DNA from: Rhodanobacteraceae bacterium
GTDB lineage: Bacteria; Pseudomonadota; Gammaproteobacteria; Xanthomonadales; Rhodanobacteraceae
Direction: 5' to 3'
DNA: 64,000 nt
Assembly: GCA_016790075.1 (NCBI GenBank)
Contig: JAEUPP010000045.1
Span: 1-64,000, forward strand
This document shows, in pieces, positions 1 to 10,364 of this stretch. The notes under the pieces are model-generated. The model searched no databases and was not told where the DNA came from. It saw only the letters and a program-made list of their open reading frames with translations. Position 1 is the stretch's first letter; every line of letters starts with the position of its first letter. Made by a program: the position numbers and the translations under genes.

Positions 1-1629
1 CTGGTACTCGGGCAGCGCCTTGTGCTTGAACTTGTCGATGATGGCTTCCGGCTTGGCATCGGTAGTGACGCCGTGCCATGCCTCGACCAGGAAGTTCAAG
101 TCAGCGTAGTAAATGTTTTCACCGAAAGGCGGGTCGGTGAAGATGTAGTCGATGGAATCGTCGGCAAGCGGCAAGCGCGTCGCCGTGCCTGTTGTCACTG
201 CCACATTTGGGGCTGACTTGAAGGCTTGGAATGTCTTTGCCAACCGATCGAGCTTGCCGTCGAGGATATACCAAGGACTGCACTCAGCGTGCTGTGAAGC
301 GATGTAGTACACGCCAGTCAGATACTGATTGACTTGTGAGAAGCCAGTCGGGCGAAATCGGTTCAAAAGAGTAGCTGTCCAAATCGCCTGTTCCACCATG
401 AAAGTCAGGAACGCGCGAATGCGCGCATCGGGATGCGCTTGCGCCTTCTCCCACAACAAGCCCATCGCCTGTGCTGCGCGCGGCAAGTAGAAGTGGTGGA
501 CATGAGTGAATCCCTTAGGCGCAATTCGCGAGCCGTGGTACATGTCTTCAATCGGAAATCGACTCGTTGGCACGGACGCGGGAAGTGACAAACTCTCGAT
601 CTTCGCAAGCGTCGCCAAGTCCGCCGCGTCTGGAGCCTTTTCGTGCCGTCTCTTGCCGACCGTGTAGGCCACAATGGCAGGCTGAAACTTCACCCGTTGC
701 CATGACTGTCCCGTAGCGGGGTCGACTCGCGCTTCCAGTACCCGCTCCAGCCGGTCTTTATTCAAATCCGCGCTGCAATGCGGGCAGGGAAAGCTGTCGC
801 GCACGCGCTTACTTTCGTCCTCTAGCGCTTCTTCCAGGAAGTTCACGATGCCCGCGCATTCCGGACAACTGAACACTTCGCTCCATACCGTGTACTCGAT
901 GCGCCCCTTCGTCTTGCCATCACTGTGCAGCGTCTCGTACATCCAGCCGATGCCATGCTCTACAGACCTCAGCAATTGCTTACCTGCCTTGGCGAAGGCA
1001 TCCACGTTGAAAGGGATGTTGTAGTTCGCACCGATGAAGGTGGCGGCGGGCGACAGGTCGTTCAGCACGGCACGGCGAGCGCCCCATTTAGGAGCCGCAC
1101 GGCCCTCTTTCTTCCACGCAAGTTCCAGTCCGTGCCGGTAACTCGACGGAGCCGTCCCACACCACTGTGCAGCCACGCCGGTCATGCCCGAACCGGCGAA
1201 ACCGTCCAGCACCACATCGCCCGGCTGGGTGTAGTGCAGGATGGACGGCACGATGGCCAGGTGCGGCACCTTGGTGTGATAGCTGTGCGCCTTGTAGATG
1301 GCGTCGGTCTTGCCCACGCTCACATCAATCGCCAGCGGCTCGCGGCTGTACTTGGTGCCTGAGTCGTAGGGTTGGCCGTAGTGCGCTACAAAGTCCGCCA
1401 GCCACGGATTCGGACAGGCGGTGTAGTACGGTGGGTCGGACATGGCCAGGATGGCTGCATCCGTACCCTGTGGGAATCCCTCCTGCTTGCGAAACGCTGG
1501 GTCTTGAAGTTTTTCGGCAAGCAGCTTGCGGAAGTACTCTCGTCGAGCGTTGTCGCTGGCGAAGGTCTGGCCAAGGCATTCAACTGGGCCGGAGGCTTCG
1601 CTGCGCTGGTTGTGTAGGAGGTCATTCAT
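1..1629 (-). CDS. pglXI: BREX type 3 adenine-specific DNA methyltransferase, PglXI-type (3' end outside window)
   Basis: The first 543 codons are present and the reading frame runs off the left edge. The start is the ATG at 1629-1627, 16 bases after the previous gene. The protein has a DPPY motif at residues 65-68, an SAM-binding type FAGSG near residue 147, and a zinc-ribbon-like CPEC...CPHC pair in the middle. A second DPPF lies near residue 509, in a context (TDPPFGENIYYADL) like that of DUF1156 methylases. In BREX type 3 the pglX role is taken by such a methylase, which marks host DNA so that the defence complex spares it. Position directly downstream of brxF and brxC supports the assignment. 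The remaining core genes (brxHII, pglZ, brxA) would be expected to the left of base 1. The family call is strong; the exact symbol is inferred from context. Confidence 0.8.
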   Translation of the reverse strand, partial: MNDLLHNQRSEASGPVECLGQTFASDNARREYFRKLLAEKLQDPAFRKQEGFPQGTDAAILAMSDPPYYTACPNPWLADFVAHYGQPYDSGTKYSREPLAIDVSVGKTDAIYKAHSYHTKVPHLAIVPSILHYTQPGDVVLDGFAGSGMTGVAAQWCGTAPSSYRHGLELAWKKEGRAAPKWGARRAVLNDLSPAATFIGANYNIPFNVDAFAKAGKQLLRSVEHGIGWMYETLHSDGKTKGRIEYTVWSEVFSCPECAGIVNFLEEALEDESKRVRDSFPCPHCSADLNKDRLERVLEARVDPATGQSWQRVKFQPAIVAYTVGKRRHEKAPDAADLATLAKIESLSLPASVPTSRFPIEDMYHGSRIAPKGFTHVHHFYLPRAAQAMGLLWEKAQAHPDARIRAFLTFMVEQAIWTATLLNRFRPTGFSQVNQYLTGVYYIASQHAECSPWYILDGKLDRLAKTFQAFKSAPNVAVTTGTATRLPLADDSIDYIFTDPPFGENIYYADLNFLVEAWHGVTTDAKPEAIIDKFKHKALPEYQ

Positions 1630-1645
1630 TGTTGTTGGTCACTTT

Positions 1646-3004
1646 TCAGAGCGCGTCGAGCTTGGCTCGGAGTCCGGGATACGAGTAATGGTCCGTTGCA
1701 TTGCCGCGATTCCGTTTGGTCATCTCATCCACAAATTCTTGCCAATGTGGCTTCGCTTGGTCGATCACAGCCTTGCTCAGCGCAAACACCGACTCCAGGA
1801 CAGTTGGTGTGCCCGCTGCTGCGTAGACTTGCCCGTTGTCTTTTACCGCGTCGAGCATTGCCTTGATGTCGTCCGCGCTCATCAATGGCGCGAGCGGGAC
1901 TATCAACGAGTTTCCGCGCTGTTCAGCAACTCGCCATGAGCCAGAGTCACCGTAGATGTGAATCGCTGGCGCTATGAATTCACGCCGTGGATTCTGCGAG
2001 ATGATGCCCACTTGGACATTTCGATCAAACGAATCGAACCGCGCGAGCAGAACGGCGGCCAGATCAGGGATGGCGAAGGCATCAAAAGCCGAGTGCACCT
2101 TGAGTGTCTCCGCATCGGCATCACGCAGCAGCTTCTTGAATCGAATGCGCGTTGGCTCCGGCAACCAGTCCCACACGCGGATATCACACTCGACAAAGGC
2201 GCTGATGCTCAGCAGCAATCCATCGGGGATAGCGTCGAACTTTCGTGAAACGTGATCTTTGGCCGCTTCGTCGTAGATTGCAGTTTTTGCTCTGGCGATT
2301 TCCCGCAGTGTTCGCGCAACCTGATGTCGTTGCCCGATGTACCGAGCTGATTCGCTGCCGAATGGAGCGCTTAGCAGAGACTTGATCAAGTTGACGACCA
2401 TCACGTCCTTCGCGCGGTCGAGATACTTGGTGCGGACAAACGTGCCGATGCTTTCGCCGTCCACTGGGAAGGATGGGCTCAGTAGATCCATGTGGAATCG
2501 CTCAATCGCGCTCTTACCTTGTAGCGGCGCATTGATCAGAAGGTGTTTCAGCGCATGGGTGATGTGAGTGCGAACCAGTTCCGGTGTCGGTTGAAACAGA
2601 GCGTCTTCCGTGGCGAAGGCAGGATGGGCGCACAGATGCCGATCCCTCTGCAAGCGATCCAAGTCCTCGTGCTCGTGGGGCGCAAAGAGCTGGAGCTTGG
2701 TGTTTGCCGTGGACAGCAAGCCGGACTCTATGCCCTGCAACTTCCTCACGTCGTTTTTCTGTATCGCTTGCTCCATCTCCTGCACGAACGCAGCGGCCGC
2801 AGCATCCCCATGCGCCGACAGCTCCTTGGCTTTGGCAATGATGTCGTAGTCCACTGCGATCCAAGTGGAGACGATGGCGGATCGCAAAGCTCCGCCGCGA
2901 TAGGCTGACAGGGCCTCACCAATCAGTCGTTTCGACTCGGGGTCGCGCACGGCCAACGTCAGCGAATCGATGTCCGTTAGGCCTTGACCGACAAAGGTGT
3001 TCAT
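1646..3004 (-). CDS. BREX-embedded protein with N-terminal HEPN-type domain (putative RNase)
   Basis: This 452-residue protein is encoded between the AlbA_2 gene, which it overlaps by four bases (ATGA), and the methyltransferase gene 16 bases downstream. The N-terminal 140 residues look helical, with a stretch '[20 protein letters not shown]' typical of HEPN helices. They end in RHLCAH at residues 122-127, which fits the catalytic RHxxxH (Rx4-6H) signature of HEPN endoribonucleases. The remaining ~300 residues are not recognised and show no signal peptide or membrane segment. HEPN RNases commonly act as toxins or abortive-infection effectors, so an RNA-cleaving back-up to BREX is plausible. 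The function is inferred from one motif plus context; a structural or regulatory HEPN-like protein is possible. Confidence 0.65.
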   Translation of the reverse strand: MNTFVGQGLTDIDSLTLAVRDPESKRLIGEALSAYRGGALRSAIVSTWIAVDYDIIAKAKELSAHGDAAAAAFVQEMEQAIQKNDVRKLQGIESGLLSTANTKLQLFAPHEHEDLDRLQRDRHLCAHPAFATEDALFQPTPELVRTHITHALKHLLINAPLQGKSAIERFHMDLLSPSFPVDGESIGTFVRTKYLDRAKDVMVVNLIKSLLSAPFGSESARYIGQRHQVARTLREIARAKTAIYDEAAKDHVSRKFDAIPDGLLLSISAFVECDIRVWDWLPEPTRIRFKKLLRDADAETLKVHSAFDAFAIPDLAAVLLARFDSFDRNVQVGIISQNPRREFIAPAIHIYGDSGSWRVAEQRGNSLIVPLAPLMSADDIKAMLDAVKDNGQVYAAAGTPTVLESVFALSKAVIDQAKPHWQEFVDEMTKRNRGNATDHYSYPGLRAKLDAL

Positions 3005-4875
3005 TTCTGCTCTCTCGTCAGGCCTGCGGCCTGTAGTTGTTCGTGCAGCAGCTTGAGCTGCACGCCCGCGTCGGTGAGCACGTAGCGTTGTTGCGACGAG
3101 CGAGGCTTGTCGGGGATGGTCAAGCGCAGCACGCCGCCGATGAGCAGCGGCTCCAGATGCTTGGCCACGAAGTGCGGGCGCTGGCGGTAGCCGGTGTGGG
3201 TCATCAGTTCAGCCAGCGAGCGCGGTACGTCGGCGTGGCTGACAATGCGCCACTGCACGCCCGTCAACCGATCAAGTGACCGATCAAGTCTCGGCTGCGC
3301 CGACCCGACTTGTTCGGTCACTTGATCGGTGGTGCTCTCTGATCGCGCTTCTGCGGCAGTAGACGAATTTTCCTGGCGAATCTCGGACTGTCCGGTCGTG
3401 CTGGGCAGGAAGCGGGCACGCAGGTGTTCGGCAAGACCGAACAAGTTGCCGGCGTCCCCCTGAGGCACAAGAAGCGCCTGTACGGTCAGCCTCTGCAGGA
3501 GCTGGCGGGCGTCCGCCCCGGAAAGGCCGGTGAGCGCCTTCACGTCGGTCAGGTCAATTTGGACTTTGCGGGTCAGGTAGGCGAAGACATCGGCTTCGTT
3601 CGCGGACAGGTGCGCCCCCAGGCTTGCTTGCGCCAGTAGCTGAGCCTCGGTGATGAGCTTTTCCTTGCGCAAGCGCAGGCGGAAGTTTTTTTCGGCTTTG
3701 TTGTTTTCGATTTCCGGCGGAATGTACCCCAGCCTGCGCCAGCCATCGAAAATGGCCGGCACGCCAGTTCCGCCCTGGTCGGATAGGCCGATTCGGCGGA
3801 AGGCGTTCACGATGCTGGGATTGCGCACCTCTTTGTCGCCGGGGTCGAGCAATTGCTCGCGCGACGCAAAGGCGTCACCGGGGTTAAAGAATTCGGTCTG
3901 GTCTCGAAAGAAACGGATAACCGGCACGCGAGTGGTGTCGCCGAAGTCCTGATGAATCAGTAGATTGATTGCGGCTTCGCGGAAAGAAATGTAGTCCGGC
4001 GGGTCGTCGTCGCGGCGCAGTGTGCCTGCGTCCACGGCGAAGGGCCGTTCGCTGTGGCGAAAGTAGAACTCGACAATGGCCTGCCACGCCTGGATGAGGT
4101 TGTCCTCCACGGTGATCCGGTCTGCCCATCGGACTGCGGAGTCGTAGTTGGCACTGGTGTGGCGGTAGAACTGAACGTCCGCCGCCATGCGCGGCAGAAC
4201 CTGTCGCACGTATTCGCCGCTGCCCAGCACGAGAACCGCGGCTCGGGTGGGACGCAGCACTCCACCTTGCTCGACAAGGAAGCCCCAGTTGCGCAGGAAT
4301 GCGGTGTCATCGGCGGCGGCGTCCCTGCCAGGGTTGCTGGCAGCGAAGCGAGCGCGATACCAACGCACGGAGGCTTCGTCGAAGCAGCGACTGGTGTCCA
4401 CATCCAGAGGTTCGGCGTCATACCGGGTGTTCGACGCATCGCGGATGAAGCGCAGCAGCTCGTCACCGGTGCATGTGTCGTCGCGCCCGCCGCGGCGGAC
4501 GTGGGCCTTCTTCGGGTTGCCATCGAGATAGACCGGCTTTTGTAGGCGAGCGGCCTCAGGTACGAAAAATGCCAAAACCGTGCCTTCGGGCAGCTGGTGC
4601 ACCTTGCCTTCGATCGACAGTTGAACGCTGACCTTCTTGTTGTCCCGAACTTGCCCGAGAAAGTCGTTCTGAACCTTGTCTGCATCGATGACGCCAGTGA
4701 CGGTGAATACACCGTTCGCTTGCTTCACACCGAAGACCAAATGGCCACCCGTCGTGTTGGCAAACGCGCTGACTGTCTCCAGCGCGGACTTGGGCATCGC
4801 CCAGGACGCTTCCTTGAACTCGATGTCGTTCCACTCAATGGATTGGAGCTTGGCGAGGAGTTCGTCTTTGGTCAT
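3001..4875 (-). CDS. Schlafen AlbA_2 domain protein embedded in BREX operon
   Basis: This is a 624-residue soluble protein. Residues ~15-150 carry the AlbA_2/Schlafen signature: EFKEA at 19-23, then [16 protein letters not shown] around residues 36-51. The middle region (200-420), with '[15 protein letters not shown]' and '[20 protein letters not shown]', matches the ATPase-like/RecG-C-terminal arrangement common in AlbA_2 'putative transcriptional regulators'. The C-terminus carries two winged-helix-like segments ('[20 protein letters not shown]' is one). A polar linker rich in S/T/E lies near residues 490-530. It starts four bases after brxC stops and overlaps the HEPN gene by four bases. 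AlbA_2 proteins include RNA-cleaving Schlafen relatives and regulators. Which applies here cannot be told from sequence. It is not one of the core BREX-3 genes. Confidence 0.75.
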   Translation of the reverse strand: MTKDELLAKLQSIEWNDIEFKEASWAMPKSALETVSAFANTTGGHLVFGVKQANGVFTVTGVIDADKVQNDFLGQVRDNKKVSVQLSIEGKVHQLPEGTVLAFFVPEAARLQKPVYLDGNPKKAHVRRGGRDDTCTGDELLRFIRDASNTRYDAEPLDVDTSRCFDEASVRWYRARFAASNPGRDAAADDTAFLRNWGFLVEQGGVLRPTRAAVLVLGSGEYVRQVLPRMAADVQFYRHTSANYDSAVRWADRITVEDNLIQAWQAIVEFYFRHSERPFAVDAGTLRRDDDPPDYISFREAAINLLIHQDFGDTTRVPVIRFFRDQTEFFNPGDAFASREQLLDPGDKEVRNPSIVNAFRRIGLSDQGGTGVPAIFDGWRRLGYIPPEIENNKAEKNFRLRLRKEKLITEAQLLAQASLGAHLSANEADVFAYLTRKVQIDLTDVKALTGLSGADARQLLQRLTVQALLVPQGDAGNLFGLAEHLRARFLPSTTGQSEIRQENSSTAAEARSESTTDQVTEQVGSAQPRLDRSLDRLTGVQWRIVSHADVPRSLAELMTHTGYRQRPHFVAKHLEPLLIGGVLRLTIPDKPRSSQQRYVLTDAGVQLKLLHEQLQAAGLTREQK

Positions 4876-4879
4876 GGAG

Positions 4880-7800
4880 TCACTCGATGATGAAACGCAG
4901 CTTGGTGGAATCCTTGCCCTTACAGCGCTCGTTCATGAAGGTGTCAAAGCGCTTGCGCAGGTCGTCCGGTGTGGCTGGCGAGCCGCCTTGCAGCAGCGCT
5001 TGCTTGATCTCATCGCCCTTGACCGCGATCTTCTCCAACCCTGACAACGCCTCCTGCACGGCGTTGGCGAACTCGGTGGTCATCCGGTCAGGCAGCTTGC
5101 GTGATGCCAGGAAGGCGTCGATCAGCTTTTTGGACGCGGGTGGCAATAGGCCTAGACTTTCCTGCGTGAACGGGTCTTCTAGGTTCTCCAGCAGCGTCTG
5201 CTGCCAGTTGGCCATCAACTGATCCAGATCGTCGTCCAGCTTGTGCAGCCGGTTGGCCGCTGGGATTAGCTCCAACTGCTCCGCAGAGGGACGGAACTGG
5301 CAGTGCGGGCAGACGGCCGTTGTGACCAGCGTGGGCTCGTCCAGCGAGGAGCAGCTCTTCAGACCGTTGAGCGATTCTTCGAATGTCGTGAGCTGGCTGG
5401 TGGGCATCAGCGACACTCCGGCCAGCACGCGTAACGCTTGCAAGCGGTCATCCTTGCGCAGGGCGTTTCGTGTCTTGTCCTCGGCCACGCCCAGCCGCGC
5501 CTTGCTGTGACTGGCAATGTAGGCGGTGATGTAGTCCTTCTTGAGCTGATTGAGCGTCTGTCGGTATTCGGCGGCATGCTCGGCTGTGCGATCCTGGCTC
5601 AACTTTTCCTGCATTGCCGTGCGGGCAGCTTCGGCCTGCTTCACCCACGGGTGCTCAGCAGGTAGCACCAACTGAGCCTGCGAAAGATAGGACGCCGTGC
5701 TGCCCAGTTCCGCCGCCACTTCGAGCAGACGCTCGACGGCGGCCAGGATCTCCAGATTTTTCTTCTGGCTATCGAGGGCTTCCTGCGTGACGCGTAGGTT
5801 CTTGAGCTTGCCGACGGTGTTGTATGGCGCCAGCGACTCGGTGAACTTCTTCAGCGAATCCAGCCGGGCGTGCCAGTCTTTGGCTTCTTCCTCGCGCAGC
5901 AGGTTCTGGCCCCAGAAACCGAGCTTGCCTTGCTGCAGGTCGGAGCCAGCCTTGAGGACGCGCGGCACCAGCGCGCTGACTTTCTCCTGCAGTTTGATGA
6001 CCGGCTCGGTGTCGCCCTGGCTGGCCTTCTGGGCCAAGCCGGACGGCAGGTCGAACAACTCGAACAAGGCGCGCAGCACCGCGAGGTTGATTTCCTTGGG
6101 CGCCTCGACGTGCTTGAACTGCTTGAGCTCTTCCAGCGAGCGTTCTGCAAGCTGCATCAGCTTGCCGGAGTCGATCTTGTCGCCGGTGATCGACAGCACG
6201 ATGTCGCCGGAGTAGACGAGGCCGCCCAGCACGGTAACCAAAAGATCGGGTTCCAGCCGGTACTTGATCGGCGCGAAATACTCGACGTCCGATGCGCCCG
6301 ACAGCAGTTCGCTGCGGTTGAGTACCTGACCGTGGCCCTTGGCCTTGAGGCGGTAGAGTACTTCCTGCGCGTAGCGTGAGTTGGCGGGATCGACGCGGTC
6401 ACCATCGAGCAGTTCCAGCGAATCGAGGATGGCTGCGGCATCCTTGGTGCGCGTGCCGCCGGCCAGGGCACGCAGGGCATTGCCTACCAGTTGCTTGCGG
6501 TTGGCCTCGGTGACCAACACCGAGAAGGTGGGGTACTCGGGAGAGATGTCAGCAAAGCGCTGGCCGAGTGCCAGGCCGGAGACAATGTTCACCACGTCGC
6601 GGAAGTTGACGCGCTCGTCCGAGCCCAGTCGGGCGCGGTCGCGCAGGGACACACCCTTGGACCAGTCCTGCAGCGTTTTGGTCTTGCCCTGGTAGGTGAC
6701 CTCGAACGCGGTCATCTGCTTTTCCTGCAGCCACTTGCTCATGGACCGCAGCGAATCCTGAGCCTTGGACAGGTAGATGGCTTTCGCGCCACCGCTGGCC
6801 GTAGACGCCAGATCGAGTGCCGCCGCGTATTGCGACAGGTAACGCCTGTAGTCCTCGTCCGGCGACTTCAGACGGAAGAACACCTCGTCGGCCTGGTTGT
6901 TGTCGCTGAACTTCGGCTTGTCGAAGGGCTGGATGAAGTAGATGTAGAAGTCGCGCTCGGGCTGGGCTGTGGGCCGGTCATTCGGGGCACCAAAGAACAG
7001 GTAGCCCATGCGTTCGACGCGGCGCTCCTGCCACTCGATCTGGTACTGCCAGATCTGGAAGCCGGGGTAACGCAGATCGTCGCTGCACTCCATCAGCGTT
7101 TTGATGGCGCTGTAATAGGCGCGATCGAGTGCGTCGTCCGACAGGGCTTCGGCGCGCTTTTCAATCTGCGCGTCGTAGTCGATGTCTTTCTTGAGGTCCA
7201 GGTAGTACTGCTCGGTGTCTGATGCCTTGGATATGAATTGGCCGTTGACGGTCTTCAATACTTCCCGCATGACGGTCTGGACCATCGACAACAGGTTCTC
7301 GGAGGGGTCGCCCGGCATGTCTTCAACGCCTGGCTGGAACAGGCACAAGGCGTCGCGCAGCTCGGCAGCCGTGGGGCCAATCGGCACATGGATGTCGCCG
7401 CCCGTGGTCAAACGGTGCACGGCCAACGCGTTGATGACGCGCAGCGCCATGGCCTTGTAGGCCGGGCGTGTGAAAGCCTGCTGTACGCGCGACTCCAGCA
7501 CTTCGGACACGCGCATGACCTCCTTGATGTTCGGGTCGGCGCGCAGGACCGAGTTGGCCTTGACGATGTTCCAGAAGCTCTCGTAGCTGATAAAGAGTGG
7601 TTTGTCGGCGGGCACTTCCCGATCGAGGATGGCCAGCATGGCAGCCTCGATGGTCTTGAGTGCGCCGCGCTTCTCGGTGAAGTGGATCTGCTCGAAGGTC
7701 TTCAGGTAATCCGGGTGAACCGGGAACAGACGCACGTACTCGTCCATCCGCTCGTTCATGGAACTATAGAACTTGGCGAATGGCGTGAGGTATTCGCGGA

Positions 7801-8620
7801 TCTTGTTCTGCTGGTCGGTCGTCTTCTTGAGCAGGCGCGCGGAGACGACGAAGCTGATGTCCTGGCGGTCGATCAGGATCTGGGTGAATCGCTCATTGAC
7901 GCGGCGCATGCTGTCGGCCACATGCTGGAAGCGCACGCTGTCGAAGATGGCTTCCTGCACACCCGCCACGAAGCGGAACTTCAAGTGTTTGGTGACTTCG
8001 CCGATCTGACGCAGGATGGCCAGGTCCTGGACCAGCTCGTGATCGCGGCGGGACTGGAGGTATTCCAGGAACTCGTCGACAACCAGAAGCACACCCTCGT
8101 CCGGGAATTTCTCCGCGAACGCAGCCATCATCTCCTCGAAGGAGTCCTTGTTGTTGAGCTCTTTGTCGGCAGTCGGGAACGTATAGTCGACGCCGATCTT
8201 TTCGAGGAAGCGCTCGAGCTGCAGGGTGATGATCTGACGCAGCGGCATCTGCAGCCCGCCCACCTCGATGCGCAGCACCTTGAAGCGGCCAGCGATCGGG
8301 GCAACCGCCTCGGCCACCTTGGGGTGGCGGATCATTGACGCGTACGCGGCGTTTTCAGCCACAAGCGACAGCACCGACATCAAGTGCGATTTACCGGTGC
8401 CGTAGTTGCCGACGATTAGCACGCCCTTGTGATCGACCGAGTTGTCGAAACTGAGCTGGGGAACCATGAGCTTGGAGATCCGCTCGGCCATGTCGTCGGA
8501 AATGACATAGGTCGCGACGAGCTTCTTGGCCTCGTTCGGGCGCCCAGCATCGAGCAGTTGAACGACTGACTCGATCTGCTCGAACTGGATCAGATCTCCG
8601 TATTTCATGTTCTTGGCCAT
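4880..8620 (-). CDS. brxC: BREX system P-loop ATPase BrxC (DUF6079-type)
   Basis: This 1246-residue cytoplasmic ATPase has a Walker [10 protein letters not shown] at 71-79 and a Walker B VLLVVDE at 177-183. A sensor-like '[11 protein letters not shown]' follows about 35 residues later. A CPHC pair lies near the C-terminus. Size and N-terminal sequence fit the large BrxC/PglY ATPase that is the scaffold of BREX complexes. The ATG at 8620 is 21 bases downstream of brxF, so the two are surely co-transcribed. BrxC is required for defence in characterised BREX systems, although its exact mechanical role is unsettled. No frameshift or truncation is visible. Confidence 0.9.
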   Translation of the reverse strand: MAKNMKYGDLIQFEQIESVVQLLDAGRPNEAKKLVATYVISDDMAERISKLMVPQLSFDNSVDHKGVLIVGNYGTGKSHLMSVLSLVAENAAYASMIRHPKVAEAVAPIAGRFKVLRIEVGGLQMPLRQIITLQLERFLEKIGVDYTFPTADKELNNKDSFEEMMAAFAEKFPDEGVLLVVDEFLEYLQSRRDHELVQDLAILRQIGEVTKHLKFRFVAGVQEAIFDSVRFQHVADSMRRVNERFTQILIDRQDISFVVSARLLKKTTDQQNKIREYLTPFAKFYSSMNERMDEYVRLFPVHPDYLKTFEQIHFTEKRGALKTIEAAMLAILDREVPADKPLFISYESFWNIVKANSVLRADPNIKEVMRVSEVLESRVQQAFTRPAYKAMALRVINALAVHRLTTGGDIHVPIGPTAAELRDALCLFQPGVEDMPGDPSENLLSMVQTVMREVLKTVNGQFISKASDTEQYYLDLKKDIDYDAQIEKRAEALSDDALDRAYYSAIKTLMECSDDLRYPGFQIWQYQIEWQERRVERMGYLFFGAPNDRPTAQPERDFYIYFIQPFDKPKFSDNNQADEVFFRLKSPDEDYRRYLSQYAAALDLASTASGGAKAIYLSKAQDSLRSMSKWLQEKQMTAFEVTYQGKTKTLQDWSKGVSLRDRARLGSDERVNFRDVVNIVSGLALGQRFADISPEYPTFSVLVTEANRKQLVGNALRALAGGTRTKDAAAILDSLELLDGDRVDPANSRYAQEVLYRLKAKGHGQVLNRSELLSGASDVEYFAPIKYRLEPDLLVTVLGGLVYSGDIVLSITGDKIDSGKLMQLAERSLEELKQFKHVEAPKEINLAVLRALFELFDLPSGLAQKASQGDTEPVIKLQEKVSALVPRVLKAGSDLQQGKLGFWGQNLLREEEAKDWHARLDSLKKFTESLAPYNTVGKLKNLRVTQEALDSQKKNLEILAAVERLLEVAAELGSTASYLSQAQLVLPAEHPWVKQAEAARTAMQEKLSQDRTAEHAAEYRQTLNQLKKDYITAYIASHSKARLGVAEDKTRNALRKDDRLQALRVLAGVSLMPTSQLTTFEESLNGLKSCSSLDEPTLVTTAVCPHCQFRPSAEQLELIPAANRLHKLDDDLDQLMANWQQTLLENLEDPFTQESLGLLPPASKKLIDAFLASRKLPDRMTTEFANAVQEALSGLEKIAVKGDEIKQALLQGGSPATPDDLRKRFDTFMNERCKGKDSTKLRFIIE

Positions 8621-8641
8621 ATGGTTCTCTTCCCCTTAGCG

Positions 8642-9136
8642 TCAAATTTCGAGTACGACCACGCCGTCACGACTGTAGTCACGGTGTTCTGGATGGCTGA
8701 TGTCGGCGTATATCAAGCGATCACCGCGCAGCTCGCCAGGCCAGACGGCCACAACGCGTTTGGAGTGAGCCAGCCGCCTGACGAGGTCAAGTGGGTTGAT
8801 CTTCAGGCTGGGCTCGAACAGCAACTCGATGTTGTCAAGCAGCAGCGGGTCTTCCGTTCGTTCCCTGTCAGCGATCTCCCGCAACATGTCGCTTGCCGAG
8901 AAGCCTCGCTTGTTGTTCGGTGTCGCAGCCAAGCGGCGCCCCAGCTCCTGGCCAACATTGAGCGGCTCGATGCTGAGCTTCGCGCCAAGCTGTCTCAGCA
9001 GTCGGGTTTTCCCGCCATTGCTGGGGCCGACCAGTAGAATCAACTTGCTGTTCAGGTCGCAAACGTCGCTGACGAGTCGGTTGAGCTCACCAAGCGAGGC
9101 ATACTGAGTCACGCCGACGGTGGGAGCCGGTGTCAT
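8642..9136 (-). CDS. brxF: BREX-3 P-loop protein BrxF
   Basis: This is a 164-residue small P-loop NTPase with Walker A GPSNGGKT at 37-44 and a Walker B-like LLLDNIELLF ending near residue 107. The C-terminus 'PEHRDYSRDGVVVLEI' is typical of BrxF. BrxF is the hallmark of BREX type 3 and precedes brxC there, as here. Its ATG overlaps the stop codon of the preceding HTH gene (ATGA at 9136-9133). A longer in-frame reading upstream to 9571 exists, but it runs through unrelated DNA and the VPS10 remnant, so the internal ATG is preferred. Confidence 0.88.
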   Translation of the reverse strand: MTPAPTVGVTQYASLGELNRLVSDVCDLNSKLILLVGPSNGGKTRLLRQLGAKLSIEPLNVGQELGRRLAATPNNKRGFSASDMLREIADRERTEDPLLLDNIELLFEPSLKINPLDLVRRLAHSKRVVAVWPGELRGDRLIYADISHPEHRDYSRDGVVVLEI

Positions 9137-9348
9137 GGCTTGTCTCCCCTGAGCTTGCCCTCGTCGCACTTCACAATCCGACTGTCGATCCAACGATCCA
9201 GCTCCGCTCGCCGAAAGCGCCACGTGCCGCCCAACTTGAAGGCAGGGATTTGGCCGTTGGACGCCAATCGGTAGACCGTCCGCTTGCCGGCCTTCAGGTA
9301 CGCGGCCACCTCTTCCAGTGTCAGGATTTCGCTTTCGACGTTCGCCAT
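9133..9348 (-). CDS. Excisionase/MerR-type helix-turn-helix DNA-binding protein, probable BREX operon regulator
   Basis: This is a 71-residue protein. 'EILTLEEVAAYLKAGKRTVY' followed by 'GTWRFRRAELDRWI' is the classic HTH_17 excisionase-family fold: helix-turn-helix plus wing. It is the first gene of the operon and its stop overlaps the brxF start, so it is translationally coupled. A tandem 8-base repeat sits 30-50 bases upstream of its start and is a candidate binding site. The protein is probably an autoregulator of the BREX operon; an excisionase role for the island is the alternative. The ATG at 9348 is chosen because the longer in-frame start lies inside the gene remnant upstream. Confidence 0.8.
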   Translation of the reverse strand: MANVESEILTLEEVAAYLKAGKRTVYRLASNGQIPAFKLGGTWRFRRAELDRWIDSRIVKCDEGKLRGDKP

Positions 9349-9379
9349 CGCAATACCTTGCCGACCTTGAAATCGGGTT

Positions 9380-9397
9380 GCCAAGTTTAGCCAAGTT
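9380..9397. promoter_or_regulatory. Tandem direct repeat, candidate operator of the BREX operon
   Basis: The 8-mer GCCAAGTT occurs twice, at 9380-9387 and 9390-9397, with a 10-base period, which is one helical turn. It sits 32-49 bases upstream of the HTH gene start, where a promoter and operator would lie. Same-face direct repeats are compatible with dimeric or side-by-side HTH binding. The role is inferred from position and symmetry only. Confidence 0.45.
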
Positions 9398-9447
9398 ATC
9401 CACAGGGATGTCCCGCGCAGCATCATGGAGCCAAGGATTGACGTCGC

Positions 9448-9645
9448 CTTGGGTCGTGGGCCGTGCAGACGGGACATGGATCGCAGATGCGCCCTTCGCC
9501 TTCAGGGCGTCGTTGACTGGCGGCAGGTCTTTTGCGACGAGGGCACCAACGCGCGTGGCGACTTCGCTCATCTCCTTCTGCAGCGCATCGATGCTGGCCA
9601 GGTGGTGCGTGCCCGGCGCGCCGTCGTCGAAGAAGGTGCTCGGCC
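9448..9645 (-). pseudogene. Remnant: 3' end of a second VPS10/BNR-repeat protein gene
   Basis: On the minus strand this stretch reads 'HHLASIDALQKEMSEVA' and 'ALVAKDLPPVNDALKAKGA'. It closely matches the last ~60 residues of the complete VPS10-type protein encoded at 10365-13601. The DNA matches about 10475-10657 with scattered substitutions, so it is a diverged paralogous copy rather than a fresh duplication. It lacks everything upstream of those residues and merges directly into the yhcG-like remnant at ~9646. It marks the edge of the BREX island. Confidence 0.75.
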
Positions 9646-10240
9646 ATCACCTTGTTCGTGCTCGTGCCCAGCAACGGGCCGATGGTGGGGCTATCGTGCT
9701 CGCTCTTGACCTGACGGTCCACGACAGACAGGTGGAAACCGCGTTGCCCCATGTGCTCGGGGTTGAACTTGCTGCTCTTGAGCTCGATGACGACGTAGCA
9801 GCGCAGTTGAGGCGATAGAACAGCAGGTCGATGAAGAATTCGTCGCCGCTGCGTCTTCCACCGCGCGCCCCTGCGGTCGTCGTGCAGCCCGAGAAAGTCG
9901 AAGCGGTAGGGTCCTTCAATGACTCGCGGGCCAGGACCGATAGCGGTGGACGCCAGCCGTTGCGCGAAGTCGGCCACCGCCTGGCTGGCGCGGGTGCGGG
10001 CATTGGTCTCGATCTGCATCGCCAGCGCATTGCGCGAACAGTCGTGCGCGATGGCTTGGGCCGCATACCAGCGGTGCTCGTCCGCCGTTTTCAGCTTGTC
10101 CAGCAGCACGAGCTGGTGATACCAGGGCAATTGTGCAAGCACCTCTTGCACGAACGCCGCCTCGGACCAGGCCTGGGCAAAGGCACGCATGTACTTAGGA
10201 TTGCGCGGCGAAAAACCTTTCATGTCTGGAAAGTCAGTGG
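9646..10240 (-). pseudogene. Broken YhcG/DUF1016-type PD-(D/E)XK nuclease gene
   Basis: Translation gives 'DMKGFSPRNPKYMRAFAQAW', 'LAQLPWYHQLVLLDKLKT' and 'LRCYVVIELKSSKFNPEHMG' in one frame, but 'GDEFFIDLLFYRLN' in another. These are the conserved central and C-terminal motifs of YhcG/PDDEXK nucleases, including the catalytic D...IELK core. The N-terminal ~150 residues are absent. At least two frameshifts or small deletions separate the blocks, and the 3' end is replaced by the VPS10 remnant. The gene cannot make a normal protein. Confidence 0.75.
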
Positions 10241-10310
10241 GCCGAAACAACGGTCGCCCGACGCTTGCGGTCAGCCTCGTATTGCATAGCGTCATGGTAT
10301 GTGCGGTCCC

Positions 10311-10342
10311 CAAACAAAACGGCCCGCGCTAGCGGGCCGTTT
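10311..10342 (-). terminator. Rho-independent terminator after the VPS10-type gene
   Basis: GGCCCGC and GCGGGCC (10321-10338) form a perfect 7-bp GC stem with a GCTA loop, extended by two further A-T/C-G pairs. On the minus strand the stem is followed by GTTTTGTTT. It lies about 25 bases past the stop codon at 10365, the expected place for an intrinsic terminator. Confidence 0.85.
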
Positions 10343-10364
10343 CGTTGCTGACGCGTCTCCCCGC

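Noticed and set aside
7238-8338. 366-codon open frame on the plus strand opposite brxC
   Set aside because: It is antisense to a well-supported ATPase, has no recognisable domain, and reflects GC-rich codon use of the real gene.
9349-9571. In-frame upstream extension of brxF to 9571
   Set aside because: It translates the VPS10 remnant and intergenic DNA; BrxF homology begins at the ATG at 9136.
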